In this document: positions 19,122 through 27,562 of the stretch, one piece after another
Position numbering within the stretch: the first letter of the stretch is position 1
Layout of the letters: each line of letters begins with the position of its first letter
Virus record (IMG/VR): IMGVR_UViG_3300046787_000675
Span: 1-64,000 of that record
Direction: 5' to 3' (one strand)
DNA from: a virus
DNA length: 64,000 nt
Notes under the pieces: generated by a model
Told to the model about the DNA's origin: nothing
Databases searched by the model: none
Seen by the model: the letters and a program-made list of their open reading frames with translations, nothing else
Program-made: the position numbers and the translations under genes

Positions 19122-20453
19122 CTATTTTCCTTTTAAGTTATTGTATTCTTCTGCTATTTTATCTTCCCACGGCGGAAACATAAGTTCGGAACCGATCGCA
19201 TAACATCTTTTATCTATGTTCTGCTTCCAGAACTCCAGCAACTTATCTCTATGTGCGGGAGTAGATAAACCGGTTATAAACGTTCTAAGAGTATATCCCA
19301 TTAGCTTATTTGCAGAACAACTGCTACAAGATCCTTTTTTAGCTATCTCTTCATTAAATTCCTTTGTATTGTTACGTATAAGATCTGTATCGAATAACTC
19401 TGGAATAAGCTTAATTAATGCGGAGGAATGGTGTCCTATAGATAAGGTATCCAGTTTAGTCTGCTCCATTATTTTTACTATATCATCCAGTCTTGTTTTC
19501 TCGGTATAACTTAACAGTAATCTTTGCCGGGTGTTTCCCGGTGCCGAAAGTTCTACTTGACGGGCAAGAGAAGTAAGCATCAATTCTATAGGGATATAAG
19601 GTATATACCTAAAAGGAGAATTTACCTCTGTTGTATATATACGCATGTAGTATTTCCGTAGCATATAGGAACACAACCGGTTATTGAAATCCGCTATTAT
19701 ATCCTTGTACGGTTTTTCTTTCGACGCGATAAAATTAGACAGGGAGCTCATTGTTATTGCAGGGGAGTACCATTTACCCGGATCTTCTAATGATGCCCCT
19801 AACGGGATACCGTTTAAAACAACATCACTTATTCCGAGACGCGAAGCAAGATATAAACCTTTATAGAAAGAATTTATAGGTAAGTCGCCGTATATGTCTT
19901 TACCTTTTTTATTCATTACTTCGAATACACCAGGATACTTATTTACAGTCTCTCCGCGAAATCTATTTACCTGTGCTGAGAAGAACCGGTGCTGCATATG
20001 CTCTGTATCGACAAACTTTATACAGTTGTCCCGGCGAAAAAGTGCACCGGAGTAGTTAACCGGTGATTCGCTCCCTATCCAGTAAGAAGCATAAGGATTA
20101 TCGAGCAGCCCGCTTCCTATAGCAATAATAACATGCCCTTTAAGGAAGGCTTGCTCTGTTAATGTCTTGTTATATGTATGTCCGGCCCCACAAAGTATTG
20201 CACATGCTCCGGCATGTATACCTACGAAAGGTTCGCGACTCTGTGCAATATTATCGAGGTGTACTTTTTTTCTGCTTAAAAACTCTTCATCGTAATTTAA
20301 CGAGTTGTCTCTTTTATCCAGGCGTATAAGTGTATCGGCAGATAATGCAGCTGTAAAGATAGCTTCGTTATTTTTATCTTTATAGACATCTTGAGCCATG
20401 GACACACGTAAATCGCGAGAAGAAAGAAAACTCTTCTTAAAACCGTATGTCAT
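19122..20453 (-). CDS. DUF115/MptE-like Rossmann protein (443 aa)
   Basis: CAILCGAGHTYNK at about residues 87-99 resembles the GxGPSL nucleotide-binding loop of the DUF115/6-hydroxymethylpterin pyrophosphokinase MptE-like fold, often found in glycosylation gene sets. VVLNGIPLGAS further on resembles the second conserved loop. Cys-rich SCSSCSANKL near residue 375 may bind metal. Its neighbours are glycosyltransferases. The 807-bp gene at 30520 has the same fold. Assignment rests on the loop motif, so moderate confidence. Confidence 0.6.
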   Translation of the reverse strand: MTYGFKKSFLSSRDLRVSMAQDVYKDKNNEAIFTAALSADTLIRLDKRDNSLNYDEEFLSRKKVHLDNIAQSREPFVGIHAGACAILCGAGHTYNKTLTEQAFLKGHVIIAIGSGLLDNPYASYWIGSESPVNYSGALFRRDNCIKFVDTEHMQHRFFSAQVNRFRGETVNKYPGVFEVMNKKGKDIYGDLPINSFYKGLYLASRLGISDVVLNGIPLGASLEDPGKWYSPAITMSSLSNFIASKEKPYKDIIADFNNRLCSYMLRKYYMRIYTTEVNSPFRYIPYIPIELMLTSLARQVELSAPGNTRQRLLLSYTEKTRLDDIVKIMEQTKLDTLSIGHHSSALIKLIPELFDTDLIRNNTKEFNEEIAKKGSCSSCSANKLMGYTLRTFITGLSTPAHRDKLLEFWKQNIDKRCYAIGSELMFPPWEDKIAEEYNNLKGK

Positions 20454-20603
20454 TTATTTCTCCTTCTTAGAGGGCGTTTCCTGTGTCTGGAACTTATATG
20501 AACATACGTTACATCGCCTTTCCCGGACGATGCTGCTCGTGCCTGCTATCCTTATTGTGCGTAGTACACTACTATTATCTTTAGTACATTTGGGGCATTG
20601 CAT
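20454..20603 (-). CDS. Zinc-ribbon mini-protein (49 aa)
   Basis: It starts MQCPKCTKDNSSVLRT and has a second pair, RRCNVCSYKF, giving a CxxC-x24-CxxC ribbon like the N-terminal domain of NrdR. The ATP-cone of NrdR is missing. It stops directly at the start of the 443-aa gene, with an AAGGAG site for that gene overlapping its own end. Possibly a DNA-binding regulator. Confidence 0.75.
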   Translation of the reverse strand: MQCPKCTKDNSSVLRTIRIAGTSSIVRERRCNVCSYKFQTQETPSKKEK

Positions 20604-20810
20604 TTATAGCGTCCTTTCTTTATTAAACGGAATATCTAACGGATTTTTGCATATTTGTTTGTTCTGGCTTTTATCGCGAAGGGATACTTCGTTACCTTGT
20701 TCGTCTTTTATTACGAGCTCGTCTTTCTTTCCCCAGATCTTTTCGTACCCTCTCCCGTATGCATCGGGGTCGGACTCCGGGCGACGGGCATCGCCTTTAC
20801 CTGCTGACAT
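20604..20810 (-). CDS. Small conserved-type phage protein (68 aa)
   Basis: The start SAGKGDARRPESDP followed by YGRGYEKIWGKK resembles a short protein (SxGKGDxPRPVD...YxxNYDxIFGKK) that recurs in many phages near replication or structural genes; function unknown. It lies one codon upstream of the zinc-ribbon gene, with AGGAGAAATTT before the ATG. This is the first gene after a terminator. Confidence 0.7.
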   Translation of the reverse strand: MSAGKGDARRPESDPDAYGRGYEKIWGKKDELVIKDEQGNEVSLRDKSQNKQICKNPLDIPFNKERTL

Positions 20811-20910
20811 AAATTTCTCCTCGGTTTAATTAATATAGCTATTGAAATGTCCTTTTATGCTATATATGGTATAGATATACACTATTTATTTATTTGTGCA
20901 ATTCATAAAT

Positions 20911-20963
20911 AGCTAAAAAAAAGAACCCCCGAGATGTAGAAAGGAACGAAACATCTCGAGGGT
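20911..20963 (-). terminator. Intrinsic terminator
   Basis: On the minus strand ACATCTCG (as ACCCTCGAGATGT) pairs with ACATCTCGGGGGT across a 13-nt loop, with one mismatch, followed by TTCTTTTTTTTAGCTAT. It separates the 81-aa gene at 20982 from the operon starting at 20810. The T8-AGCTAT tail is the same as at the 31355 terminator. Confidence 0.85.
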
Positions 20964-20981
20964 CCCAGCCGAGGGGAGTGT

Positions 20982-21227
20982 TTATCCTGTAGACTTCCGG
21001 TAATTATCTAACATTTTAGATATCGGAGGTCTAGCAGGATGTCTTAACATATCTGCCTGTATATCTGTCTCGAAGTTACTATGCTTCGACTTAAATACAG
21101 ATCTAGGTAAGTTTACGGACCTTAAATTTTTGGCTGTTGAACCGTTCATAAAGTTTTTAGTCGCGTTCCCTACTGATGCAGAAAACGCTGCGGTACTTCC
21201 AGCCGAAGCTTCTTTGTCTATACTCAT
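20982..21227 (-). CDS. Hypothetical protein (81 aa)
   Basis: A small, Ser/Asn/Lys-rich protein with the start MSIDKEASAGSTAAFSASV, which only loosely recalls the shared tag. No domain is recognised. It is followed by a strong terminator. AAAGGATATATGTA lies before the ATG. Confidence 0.7.
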   Translation of the reverse strand: MSIDKEASAGSTAAFSASVGNATKNFMNGSTAKNLRSVNLPRSVFKSKHSNFETDIQADMLRHPARPPISKMLDNYRKSTG

Positions 21228-21278
21228 TACATATATCCTTTCTTAAATATATCTTCCCTTTTCATTACAGCAATATAT

Positions 21279-22028
21279 TTAACGGGAAGAAATGTTTAAA
21301 TATTGCTGTGCTTGTCGCTTAAGTTCTTCATTATACTTATTCTGAAGGTAAGAATCGTAAACCTCGTAATAGCGCGGATCTTGTTCTCGCGTCATGCCTC
21401 TGTGTTTCTGTAGATATTTATTCCAGTCCCCTTTATATTCTACAGCTGTCCTATGTTGCATCATTTTTATCGCGAGTTTCTTGTACAGCTCTTGTTGTTC
21501 CGGAGTATTTCCCATGTCCCCTATGCCCGTTCCTCCTCTGTTAATATAATCGAAGTTCTTATCGTAGCCACGCAGATTTCTATTGTTACCGTGCAACGCG
21601 AATTTATCCGCCTGCGTTATTAATCCCTTCAGGTAGGTACTTAATTCCGGTTCATTACTTAGAATCTTTTCGTAGCGTCCTCCGGGAGCGTAGTCCTGGA
21701 GATAACCTTTATTTAGTTGCACCGGGCCGTATGCCGTTGTTCCTGGGTTTTGGTTGTAATTGGCACGAATAAACCGCGATCCTTTAGTAGCGGTATGTTC
21801 TGCCTCCGATACAGCATCGTAATGTAATTCCGGTGAAGCTTTCTTTAACCAGTCCTGATAAGAAGGTCTAACCAGAGGGGCTCTCTTTGGTTTTACCAGA
21901 GGGATATTCGCCCCGGCAGCAGCTTTAGCTCCGGCAGCAGCCGGGCTTGTATCTGCAGCTACTTTAAATATTATTGTCTCAGGTTTATATAAATAACCTT
22001 CGATATATGCTGCTGTATTTATATCCAT
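21279..22028 (-). CDS. Tagged virion lytic transglycosylase-like protein (249 aa)
   Basis: It starts MDINTAAYIEGYLYKPE (shared tag), then an Ala/Pro-rich linker, then a lysozyme-like domain from about residue 60. The segment DAVSEAEHTATKG, with a candidate catalytic Glu, followed by GTTAYGPVQLNKGYLQDYA, matches the SLT/goose-lysozyme pattern (E...GPxQ). The protein would cut peptidoglycan during DNA entry. The tag suggests it is packaged in the virion. Catalytic assignment is by pattern only. Confidence 0.6.
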   Translation of the reverse strand: MDINTAAYIEGYLYKPETIIFKVAADTSPAAAGAKAAAGANIPLVKPKRAPLVRPSYQDWLKKASPELHYDAVSEAEHTATKGSRFIRANYNQNPGTTAYGPVQLNKGYLQDYAPGGRYEKILSNEPELSTYLKGLITQADKFALHGNNRNLRGYDKNFDYINRGGTGIGDMGNTPEQQELYKKLAIKMMQHRTAVEYKGDWNKYLQKHRGMTREQDPRYYEVYDSYLQNKYNEELKRQAQQYLNISSR

Positions 22029-22081
22029 CTGTCGTATCTCTCTTTTGCTTTATTATAAAAATAAACCCTATATCTTAAAAA

Positions 22082-22097
22082 ACGAACACATATTCGT
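22082..22097. repeat. Palindromic ACGAAYRCRTRTTCGT element, copy 2
   Basis: ACGAACACATATTCGT, flanked by A4 on one side and T4 on the other, directly after the stop of the 140-aa gene. The A/T flanks extend the dyad, giving a small terminator-like hairpin on either strand. Confidence 0.65.
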
Positions 22098-22100
22098 TTT

Positions 22101-22523
22101 CTAGGAAATGTTATCGTATATATCACTATAGAGAAAACCTTCGAAGGAAGGCGCGCTCTCCGATATTTGCAGGGCGTTTGTCAAGAAACCGCAGGTTACA
22201 TCTATTAACTCGCTTATAACTTCCGGTGGTGTAGTTGTTACATCGTACATTATTCTCTCTGTAAGATCTCCGTGGACCGGTTTGTTAATATTGTCTGCCT
22301 GTTCCTTTAGCGACAGTTCTATTGCATCTAGCATTTTAGTTAGATGATCCGACATCTCTTTCGTTGTCGACACCAGACACACTACACCGTTCTTCTTAGT
22401 GTAGTTATCCGGATTCTTTAAAAATGTTTCGAACTTCCTTTTATATTCTTTGTATTCTCCGTACTTTCTTACGAAGTTAAACAACCTTCTCTCGATATCG
22501 ATTTCCTGTTCTCGGCTAAACAT
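22101..22523 (-). CDS. Hypothetical protein (140 aa)
   Basis: Predominantly helical and charged, with no recognised domain (MFSREQEIDIERRLFNFVRK, VCLVSTTKEMSDHLTKML). It lies between terminase and the lysozyme-like gene. AAGGAGTAACT precedes the ATG. A possible small terminase or chaperone by position, but no helix-turn-helix is visible. Confidence 0.75.
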   Translation of the reverse strand: MFSREQEIDIERRLFNFVRKYGEYKEYKRKFETFLKNPDNYTKKNGVVCLVSTTKEMSDHLTKMLDAIELSLKEQADNINKPVHGDLTERIMYDVTTTPPEVISELIDVTCGFLTNALQISESAPSFEGFLYSDIYDNIS

Positions 22524-22533
22524 AGTTACTCCT

Positions 22534-22674
22534 TCATTTTTTTAGGTATTCGTCAACGTTAACCGTCGGTTTGTATTTCTCTGTCCAGCGTTCCGGCAGG
22601 ACTATCTTCTGTTTACAATCTTTGCAATATGCATTGTTCTTAGATAAATGTAAAATTCGAATATGTGCACACAT
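22534..22674 (-). CDS. Mini-protein with CxxC (46 aa)
   Basis: A short frame starting MCAHIRILHLSKNNAYCKDC and ending in ...VDEYLKK. It has an AGGAAT site upstream and its stop overlaps the ribosome binding site of the next gene. YCKDCKQK could be half a zinc site. It fills the gap beside the terminase gene. Confidence 0.6.
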   Translation of the reverse strand: MCAHIRILHLSKNNAYCKDCKQKIVLPERWTEKYKPTVNVDEYLKK

Positions 22675-22684
22675 ATATAAATTC

Positions 22685-24493
22685 CTATTTTGTTGTTAAG
22701 TTCTGTACGAGTTTATTTAGTTCGCCGCGCTTATACCAGAGATAACCGCAACCGAAAGTAAGAGAGTGCGATGCGTCGTCGGATTTACCCGAACGTTTTA
22801 AAATACGCAGACGCTCTATACCGGTGTCACCGGATCGAGTATCGCGATACAAGGCGAGAAAATCGTTGGTAATGGACTGCGAGGATTTGTACTCTGGTAA
22901 TAATACTTTTCCTCTCCCCAGCATAGTAAAAAAGATAATAAGCATACGCGACCGGGCTACTTGCAACCCGCGACGCATACCTTCGTCTGTAGGTTCGATT
23001 AAAGAAGCTGTAGCATCTCCGCCGTGATACATCATAGGAACTATTTTTTCTGGGGGAATGACATTTGCTTTGACAATAAGGAACTCTTGATTGAATCCCG
23101 CGCCGCCGGCATCGTGTACAAAGGCAGTAGGGTTAAAAGATTTCCATCTCTCGCCTAATACATTTACCTGTTCGAGAGGTGTCATGGATTTAGGCAGTCT
23201 TTCCATGTATAACACATCAAAAGGATCTGCGGGTACATCTGTCTCTCCTATTATAGACAATAAGGTATAGGAAGTAGCATTCTCGTTTCCGTAACCCGAC
23301 CAGTCCACGGACATAACAATCCGGCGGTATTTTTTCCGGCGCTGTAAAGCTACTGTTAGGTCGTTTAAATATGCGTCGAGAGAAACATGTTTAATTTCGT
23401 CGGGACGGATAAGCATTTCCTCGGAGTCCATAGGTATGCCTAAAATCTCGTTAACAAAGGTAGTTCGCGGGAGAGGATCTATATCCAATTCTGCGCTTCC
23501 TTTGTAAAATGCCCGGAGTACATCCCATTTACGTTTTGAGCTCCAGTGCGCGTAATGTATTACCTGCGGGACGTGTATTCCCTCGGCATAGGCAAGTCTA
23601 TCGGGGTACCGGTGTACATATTGTCCGTTTAGCGGTGCTTCGCCTAGAGGTCTATGACAATGTAAACATATTGGACCGTTTTCTCCTATCATTAACTCTA
23701 CATTATATAATCCGGATACAGAGTCAATGTCGTCGGAGGCAATACTCCATTTATTACAATGCGGACAGCGCGTCGCCCAGTATCCCTGGGAAGTTGCCCG
23801 GAATTTAACATCCAGTGTACCTGTTGTTCCTTTAGGTGTACCGGAGAAAAGTTTATCGTAATAGAGTTGCGAACCGGACATGCACTGGTCAATAATATCT
23901 GTGTAGGCAAGAACAATGTCTTGTGTCTCGTCGTAGTTTATCCCGTTTACAGAATATCCCCTTGCAGCATCCGGTCCCTTAAAGCAATGTGTGTACTGTA
24001 CTTTATTACCGTTTACAAGTTCCCTTTCCATAGCACGCTGTACACATTTCTTATCTGTAAATACACCGGGTACTGCATCTCTTAACAGCGGGGCTGCTTT
24101 ATCGACAGACAGGCGTCGGCTTTGTTCGTATCGCGGACACACCATTAAAGTATTGTACATAGTCCGCAACCTTCCCCGGAGGTAACTCGACGAGGTAAGG
24201 TTCTCAGATTTACCTACCTGGCGGGCACATCGCATTACTTTGACAGGCGCGCCGTTTAGATTGAAAAGAGGTTTAAATTGAGGGTAATATTGCAGGGAGT
24301 AAGGAGCTTTACCTAACTTACACCATGCAGCAAGCAACACATCTGTCTGTCCTGTTTGTTTAATGTATGTTGCTAATGTTTCGTAGAGGGCATTTGTTTG
24401 TTTCTTATTTATCTTGTCTCCCGAATTACTGTCTACGATATTGAATTCGGCATGTACTGTTGTAGGGGTTTCTTCGATCCTCGGCAAAAACAT
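22685..24493 (-). CDS. terL: Terminase large subunit (602 aa)
   Basis: The packaging motor and headful or site-specific nuclease. Walker A is CARQVGKSENL near residue 88 and Walker B VNGINYDETQDI near 188. A zinc-finger-like insertion CPHCNKWS...CLHCHRPLG sits around 245-280. The RNase H-like nuclease has VMSVDWSGYG near 391, FVHDAGGAG near 460 and a final Asp region SDDASHSLTFGCGY near 575. All catalytic elements are present and the length is normal. The gene is followed closely by a glycosyltransferase pair upstream and the lysozyme-like gene downstream. Confidence 0.95.
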   Translation of the reverse strand: MFLPRIEETPTTVHAEFNIVDSNSGDKINKKQTNALYETLATYIKQTGQTDVLLAAWCKLGKAPYSLQYYPQFKPLFNLNGAPVKVMRCARQVGKSENLTSSSYLRGRLRTMYNTLMVCPRYEQSRRLSVDKAAPLLRDAVPGVFTDKKCVQRAMERELVNGNKVQYTHCFKGPDAARGYSVNGINYDETQDIVLAYTDIIDQCMSGSQLYYDKLFSGTPKGTTGTLDVKFRATSQGYWATRCPHCNKWSIASDDIDSVSGLYNVELMIGENGPICLHCHRPLGEAPLNGQYVHRYPDRLAYAEGIHVPQVIHYAHWSSKRKWDVLRAFYKGSAELDIDPLPRTTFVNEILGIPMDSEEMLIRPDEIKHVSLDAYLNDLTVALQRRKKYRRIVMSVDWSGYGNENATSYTLLSIIGETDVPADPFDVLYMERLPKSMTPLEQVNVLGERWKSFNPTAFVHDAGGAGFNQEFLIVKANVIPPEKIVPMMYHGGDATASLIEPTDEGMRRGLQVARSRMLIIFFTMLGRGKVLLPEYKSSQSITNDFLALYRDTRSGDTGIERLRILKRSGKSDDASHSLTFGCGYLWYKRGELNKLVQNLTTK

Positions 24494-24688
24494 CTAGGTT
24501 CCCTTTAGTTTAAAGCACATTCTATTTAATAACGGGTCTCGTGTAGTTATATAGTCGTCCGGTGTATACGGGACATCTGTATAAATAAAGACCTGACAAA
24601 GCTGCAATTGTGCATATTGCATCTGCTCTTCGTCCGACTTGTTTTTTACTGCAGCTAAACTGCAGCTGTAGGTTTCTAATCTTTTCAT
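24494..24688 (-). CDS. Hypothetical protein (64 aa)
   Basis: Overlaps the end of the GT2 gene by 4 bp (ATGA) and ends directly at the terminase start, so translational coupling is likely. Starts MKRLETYSCSLAAVKNK; Gln-rich helix then a short beta-looking end. Unknown function; possibly a terminase partner by position. Confidence 0.65.
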   Translation of the reverse strand: MKRLETYSCSLAAVKNKSDEEQMQYAQLQLCQVFIYTDVPYTPDDYITTRDPLLNRMCFKLKGT

Positions 24689-25395
24689 TGAAATAAATTC
24701 TTATATCTTTCTCGTATTTTAATACTTTCACTACTTCCTTTACTATTAGGACGTGTAGATATACCGTTAGGATTATTAAAATATGTCCCTACGGTAGTCT
24801 CTATTCTTTTAAATTTAATACCGTTAGCTACGCACCTTAACCAGAACTCGTAGTCGGCGGCAGATTCGTACTGTTCATCGAATTTCCCTATTTTATCGTG
24901 TATACTTTTTCTCCACATAGGATGATTGTGCGGAGGATTTCCTCCTCTAAAATTAATAACTGTTGGTTCTAAGCCCTGTATGTATTTTATATTTATCCCT
25001 TTTGTGTTAGTGACGTTCGGTTTATTTGTTACTATGACCTGTCCGTATACAACATCTATGTGGTCGCGAACATTATCGAAGGCTGCTATCTGTAGAGCAA
25101 GACTGTGTTCAAATCTCCCGTCGTCAACATTCCAGTTACAGACTAAAGGAGATTCGGCAAGATCCAGTCCCTTATTCCATGTCTCATATATAGTGTATTT
25201 TTTATCCAGACGTATATAGGATATATTCGGGTGTGTTAGCTTCCGACATATATTTTCTGTATTATCTGTAGAAGCGGCATCGAGCAGTAATACTTGTATA
25301 TCTTTAATGCACGACTGTTTTAATACATTATTTATAAATGCGGGTAAAAATTTATCGGCATTATACAATGAGGAGATAACAGTACATTTATACAT
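24685..25395 (-). CDS. Glycosyltransferase family 2 (236 aa)
   Basis: GT-A fold sugar transferase. The N-terminus TVISSLYNADKFLPAFINNV, then VLLLDAASTDNTENI (donor-binding D), ETWNKGLDLAESPLVCNWNVDDG (DxD equivalent VDD) and YEFWLRCVANGIKFKRIE form a complete GT2 domain. It is short, so it is only the catalytic domain without a membrane anchor. It sits upstream of terminase, separated from the next operon by a long hairpin. Confidence 0.88.
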   Translation of the reverse strand: MYKCTVISSLYNADKFLPAFINNVLKQSCIKDIQVLLLDAASTDNTENICRKLTHPNISYIRLDKKYTIYETWNKGLDLAESPLVCNWNVDDGRFEHSLALQIAAFDNVRDHIDVVYGQVIVTNKPNVTNTKGINIKYIQGLEPTVINFRGGNPPHNHPMWRKSIHDKIGKFDEQYESAADYEFWLRCVANGIKFKRIETTVGTYFNNPNGISTRPNSKGSSESIKIRERYKNLFQ

Positions 25396-25409
25396 CTTTT
25401 TGTTCCTTT

Positions 25410-25502
25410 AAAAAGACCCCTGTTTCTGTCTGTTATTGGAGTCGGGAGTTTGGGTAGGGGAGTCATAGCAGGACGCTATATAAAAAGAGCAGAAACAGGG
25501 GT
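25410..25502 (-). terminator. Long-stem terminator or structured leader
   Basis: ACCCCTGTTTCTG (25490-25502 on the minus strand) pairs perfectly with CAGAAACAGGGGT (25416-25428), 13 bp, followed by CTTTTT. The 61-nt loop holds a second small hairpin (ATAGC/GCTAT) and another T5 run. It lies between the 297-aa gene and the GT2 gene, whose AAGGAAC site immediately follows the T-run. Confidence 0.75.
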
Positions 25503-25506
25503 AAAA

Positions 25507-26400
25507 TTATGCCGGGGCATTCTCTCTATATAATTTATACTTATCTTTTTCTTTTTTAATAAGCATATTTAAGTATTCTTCTTTTTCTTTTGCTTCGCGA
25601 GCTTTTCTATAATAATTATAGATCATTGCCAAGGTCAATGCACCTGTACCGATTGTAAGGGGTACTTTATATTTGTTAGTAAATTTCATTAAAGGATCCA
25701 GGCTCCCGGATATTGCTTTACCGTATTCGCTGAATTCGTTTATCTTTTCATTGGCACGTTCGCCTACGCTACCTACTGTTTCCGTAGCTTTCTCTACTAA
25801 ATTATTTATCTTATCTACCGTGCCTTTCTTCTCTGCCGATTGCAGGACTTTACCTAGAGGGTCTACAACATTGGTTATAGAATTAGCTGTATTAGCTAAG
25901 TTAGACACAAGGTTCTGTGTACCTTCGGCGTTTAAACCTTTAGATATACCTCTTAATGTGTCTAGTGCTTTTATCCCGCCGATAATAGATCCTCCTTGGA
26001 GACCTCCCATTACTCTGTTTTTCATATTAGCGTTTGTTAACATAGCATCTTTGACTTTTGCTAATTGTTCCGGTGTGTAATCTGCATATTTCTTAGAGGA
26101 TAGATCGTTTAATATATTATGCTCTGCTTTAGCAAGGGCTGCTTTGCGGCGTCCTCTGCTGCCTAAGAAACCGGCTAAACCTGCAAGACTGTATTTTGCA
26201 TAAGGGTTATCTATATTAGGCGTAGCATAGTAGGCAGTTGTTCCTGCTGCAGCTAATCCTGTATAGCCGAGCGGTCCGGGAAGATTATATAATTTCTGCC
26301 CTACATTTTTCATTGTACTGCCGGAGATTTCTCCGAGTACGCTCTTGGTACCGTCTGCCTCTTTATACAGGTAACCGTCTACATATGCTGCTTTATCCAT
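25507..26400 (-). CDS. Tagged glycine-rich membrane protein (297 aa)
   Basis: I chose the ATG at 26400 (MDKAAYVDGYLYKEADG), which places the shared tag at the very N-terminus; a GTG two codons earlier is the alternative. Hydrophobic stretches lie at about residues 40-60 and 70-85 (LGYTGLAAAGTTAYYATP, YSLAGLAGFLGSRGR), around 125-140, and near the end (VPLTIGTGALTLAMIYNYY). The middle is helical and may be a coiled coil. Family unknown; probably a virion protein. Confidence 0.82.
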   Translation of the reverse strand: MDKAAYVDGYLYKEADGTKSVLGEISGSTMKNVGQKLYNLPGPLGYTGLAAAGTTAYYATPNIDNPYAKYSLAGLAGFLGSRGRRKAALAKAEHNILNDLSSKKYADYTPEQLAKVKDAMLTNANMKNRVMGGLQGGSIIGGIKALDTLRGISKGLNAEGTQNLVSNLANTANSITNVVDPLGKVLQSAEKKGTVDKINNLVEKATETVGSVGERANEKINEFSEYGKAISGSLDPLMKFTNKYKVPLTIGTGALTLAMIYNYYRKAREAKEKEEYLNMLIKKEKDKYKLYRENAPA

Positions 26401-26412
26401 ATACACTTGTCC

Positions 26413-26958
26413 TTATACGGTCGCGAGTTGTTGGGCTGCGGCTTCTTCCTCTTCTTTTTTCTTTTTGTACAGTACATAGGCTGCAATTAATCCTGCTGTT
26501 CCTATACCTGCACCGACACCGTAGGCGAGTTTATTATCTTTAACATGCTGTAACGCGGAACCGACTATACCTTTGTCGTTTGTTTTAGTGTTCTCGGGCA
26601 AAGATACTTTCTTAACTTGTTTGTCTTTTTTAGCGATGTTATCTGCACGTTCTTGGTTGAGTACTTCGCGTTTAGCATCCAGTTTGCTGTTCTTTAAATT
26701 TGTAGCATTAGTCTTGTCATATGCATCTAGCATCAGTGCACCGCCTACAGATGTCGGAGGTATAGCTAATCCGGTAGTTATTGCTGTTGTTTTTGCTAGG
26801 TTACCGGCTGTTGGTTTTTTCAAGAAACTTGTATCTATTTTAACATTTAAAGGCGGATTCGCGAGTTTCTTTGCCTGATCGGATATACTTTCCGCTACTT
26901 TACCTGTGCCGTCTGCTGTCTTATATAAGTAACCTTCGATGTACGCTTTGTTATGCAT
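26413..26958 (-). CDS. Tagged membrane protein (181 aa)
   Basis: It starts MHNKAYIEGYLYKTADGTGK, the shared tag, followed as in the previous protein by a Lys/Ala helix. A Gly-rich hydrophobic stretch is at about 50-75 (TTAITTGLAIPPTSVGGALM) and a C-terminal membrane helix near 150-170 (LAYGVGAGIGTAGLIAAYVLY), followed by Lys/Glu. It lies 12 bp upstream of the other tagged gene; the pair looks like duplicated virion components. Confidence 0.82.
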   Translation of the reverse strand: MHNKAYIEGYLYKTADGTGKVAESISDQAKKLANPPLNVKIDTSFLKKPTAGNLAKTTAITTGLAIPPTSVGGALMLDAYDKTNATNLKNSKLDAKREVLNQERADNIAKKDKQVKKVSLPENTKTNDKGIVGSALQHVKDNKLAYGVGAGIGTAGLIAAYVLYKKKKEEEEAAAQQLATV

Positions 26959-27010
26959 TGTTTATTTCCTTGTTAAATTTCTCTACAATATACCTGTTCT
27001 TTATAAAAAT

Positions 27011-27208
27011 CTAGGAGCTAATATCTTTATCGCATGACCTAATTATGATTGTACCGTTGTGTAGTACCTGGATATCGTTTATATCGTAAAGGAGATCTCC
27101 TATCCGGATAAATACCGGCGGGGAATATGTAGGCTCTCCTTTAACATATTGCATCGGTACGTCCTTTGTCTGTCGACATACCTCTTCTGTAAACTTCCGC
27201 AGTGTCAT
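27011..27208 (-). CDS. Hypothetical protein (65 aa)
   Basis: Small soluble protein with probable beta strands (YSPPVFIRIGDLLYDINDIQ, NGTIIIRSCDKDISS). No family recognised. Gaps of about 40-50 bp on both sides. Confidence 0.65.
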   Translation of the reverse strand: MTLRKFTEEVCRQTKDVPMQYVKGEPTYSPPVFIRIGDLLYDINDIQVLHNGTIIIRSCDKDISS

Positions 27209-27250
27209 TTCGTGTCTCTCGTTTATTAAAATATAAACGATTAATGCAAA

Positions 27251-27562
27251 TTAAACAGTATGCCTTTTCTTTTTTCGAGGTATGTCAATAATAAGTTCTG
27301 TAACCAGATCATCGTCGTCTACTATCTCCGCTTCCTGTATACCGTTTTTCCTGCGATCAATATACTTCTCCAGGGATTCTATTGCCCTAACCAGTCCGTT
27401 CGTCCTCTCGGGGCCGAAACCTATTTCGTTTGCTTCGGAAAGGTATTCTTTTCGCATTTCCAAAACTCTCTGCATCTCCTCCAAAGTCAATTCTGTACCA
27501 TCTTGTAAGGTACAATAAGCATATATCTCCTGTTCTCGCGAGTTTAAAAAATCTTTGGACAT
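27251..27562 (-). CDS. Hypothetical protein (103 aa)
   Basis: Helical N-terminal part (NSREQEIYAYCTLQDG, LEMRKEYLSEANEIGF) and a C-terminal tail of acid then Lys/Arg residues. The ATG has an AAGGAACAGGAAC site, but the first 176 bp overlap the preceding gene in another frame (see findings). Confidence 0.75.
   Translation of the reverse strand: MSKDFLNSREQEIYAYCTLQDGTELTLEEMQRVLEMRKEYLSEANEIGFGPERTNGLVRAIESLEKYIDRRKNGIQEAEIVDDDDLVTELIIDIPRKKKRHTV

Noticed and set aside
27480-27562. Programmed -1 frameshift at TTTTTTAAAC between the 264- and 103-aa genes
   Set aside because: The heptamer TTTAAAC is in phase with the downstream, not the upstream, frame, so a shift from the upstream gene would not use it in the usual way.
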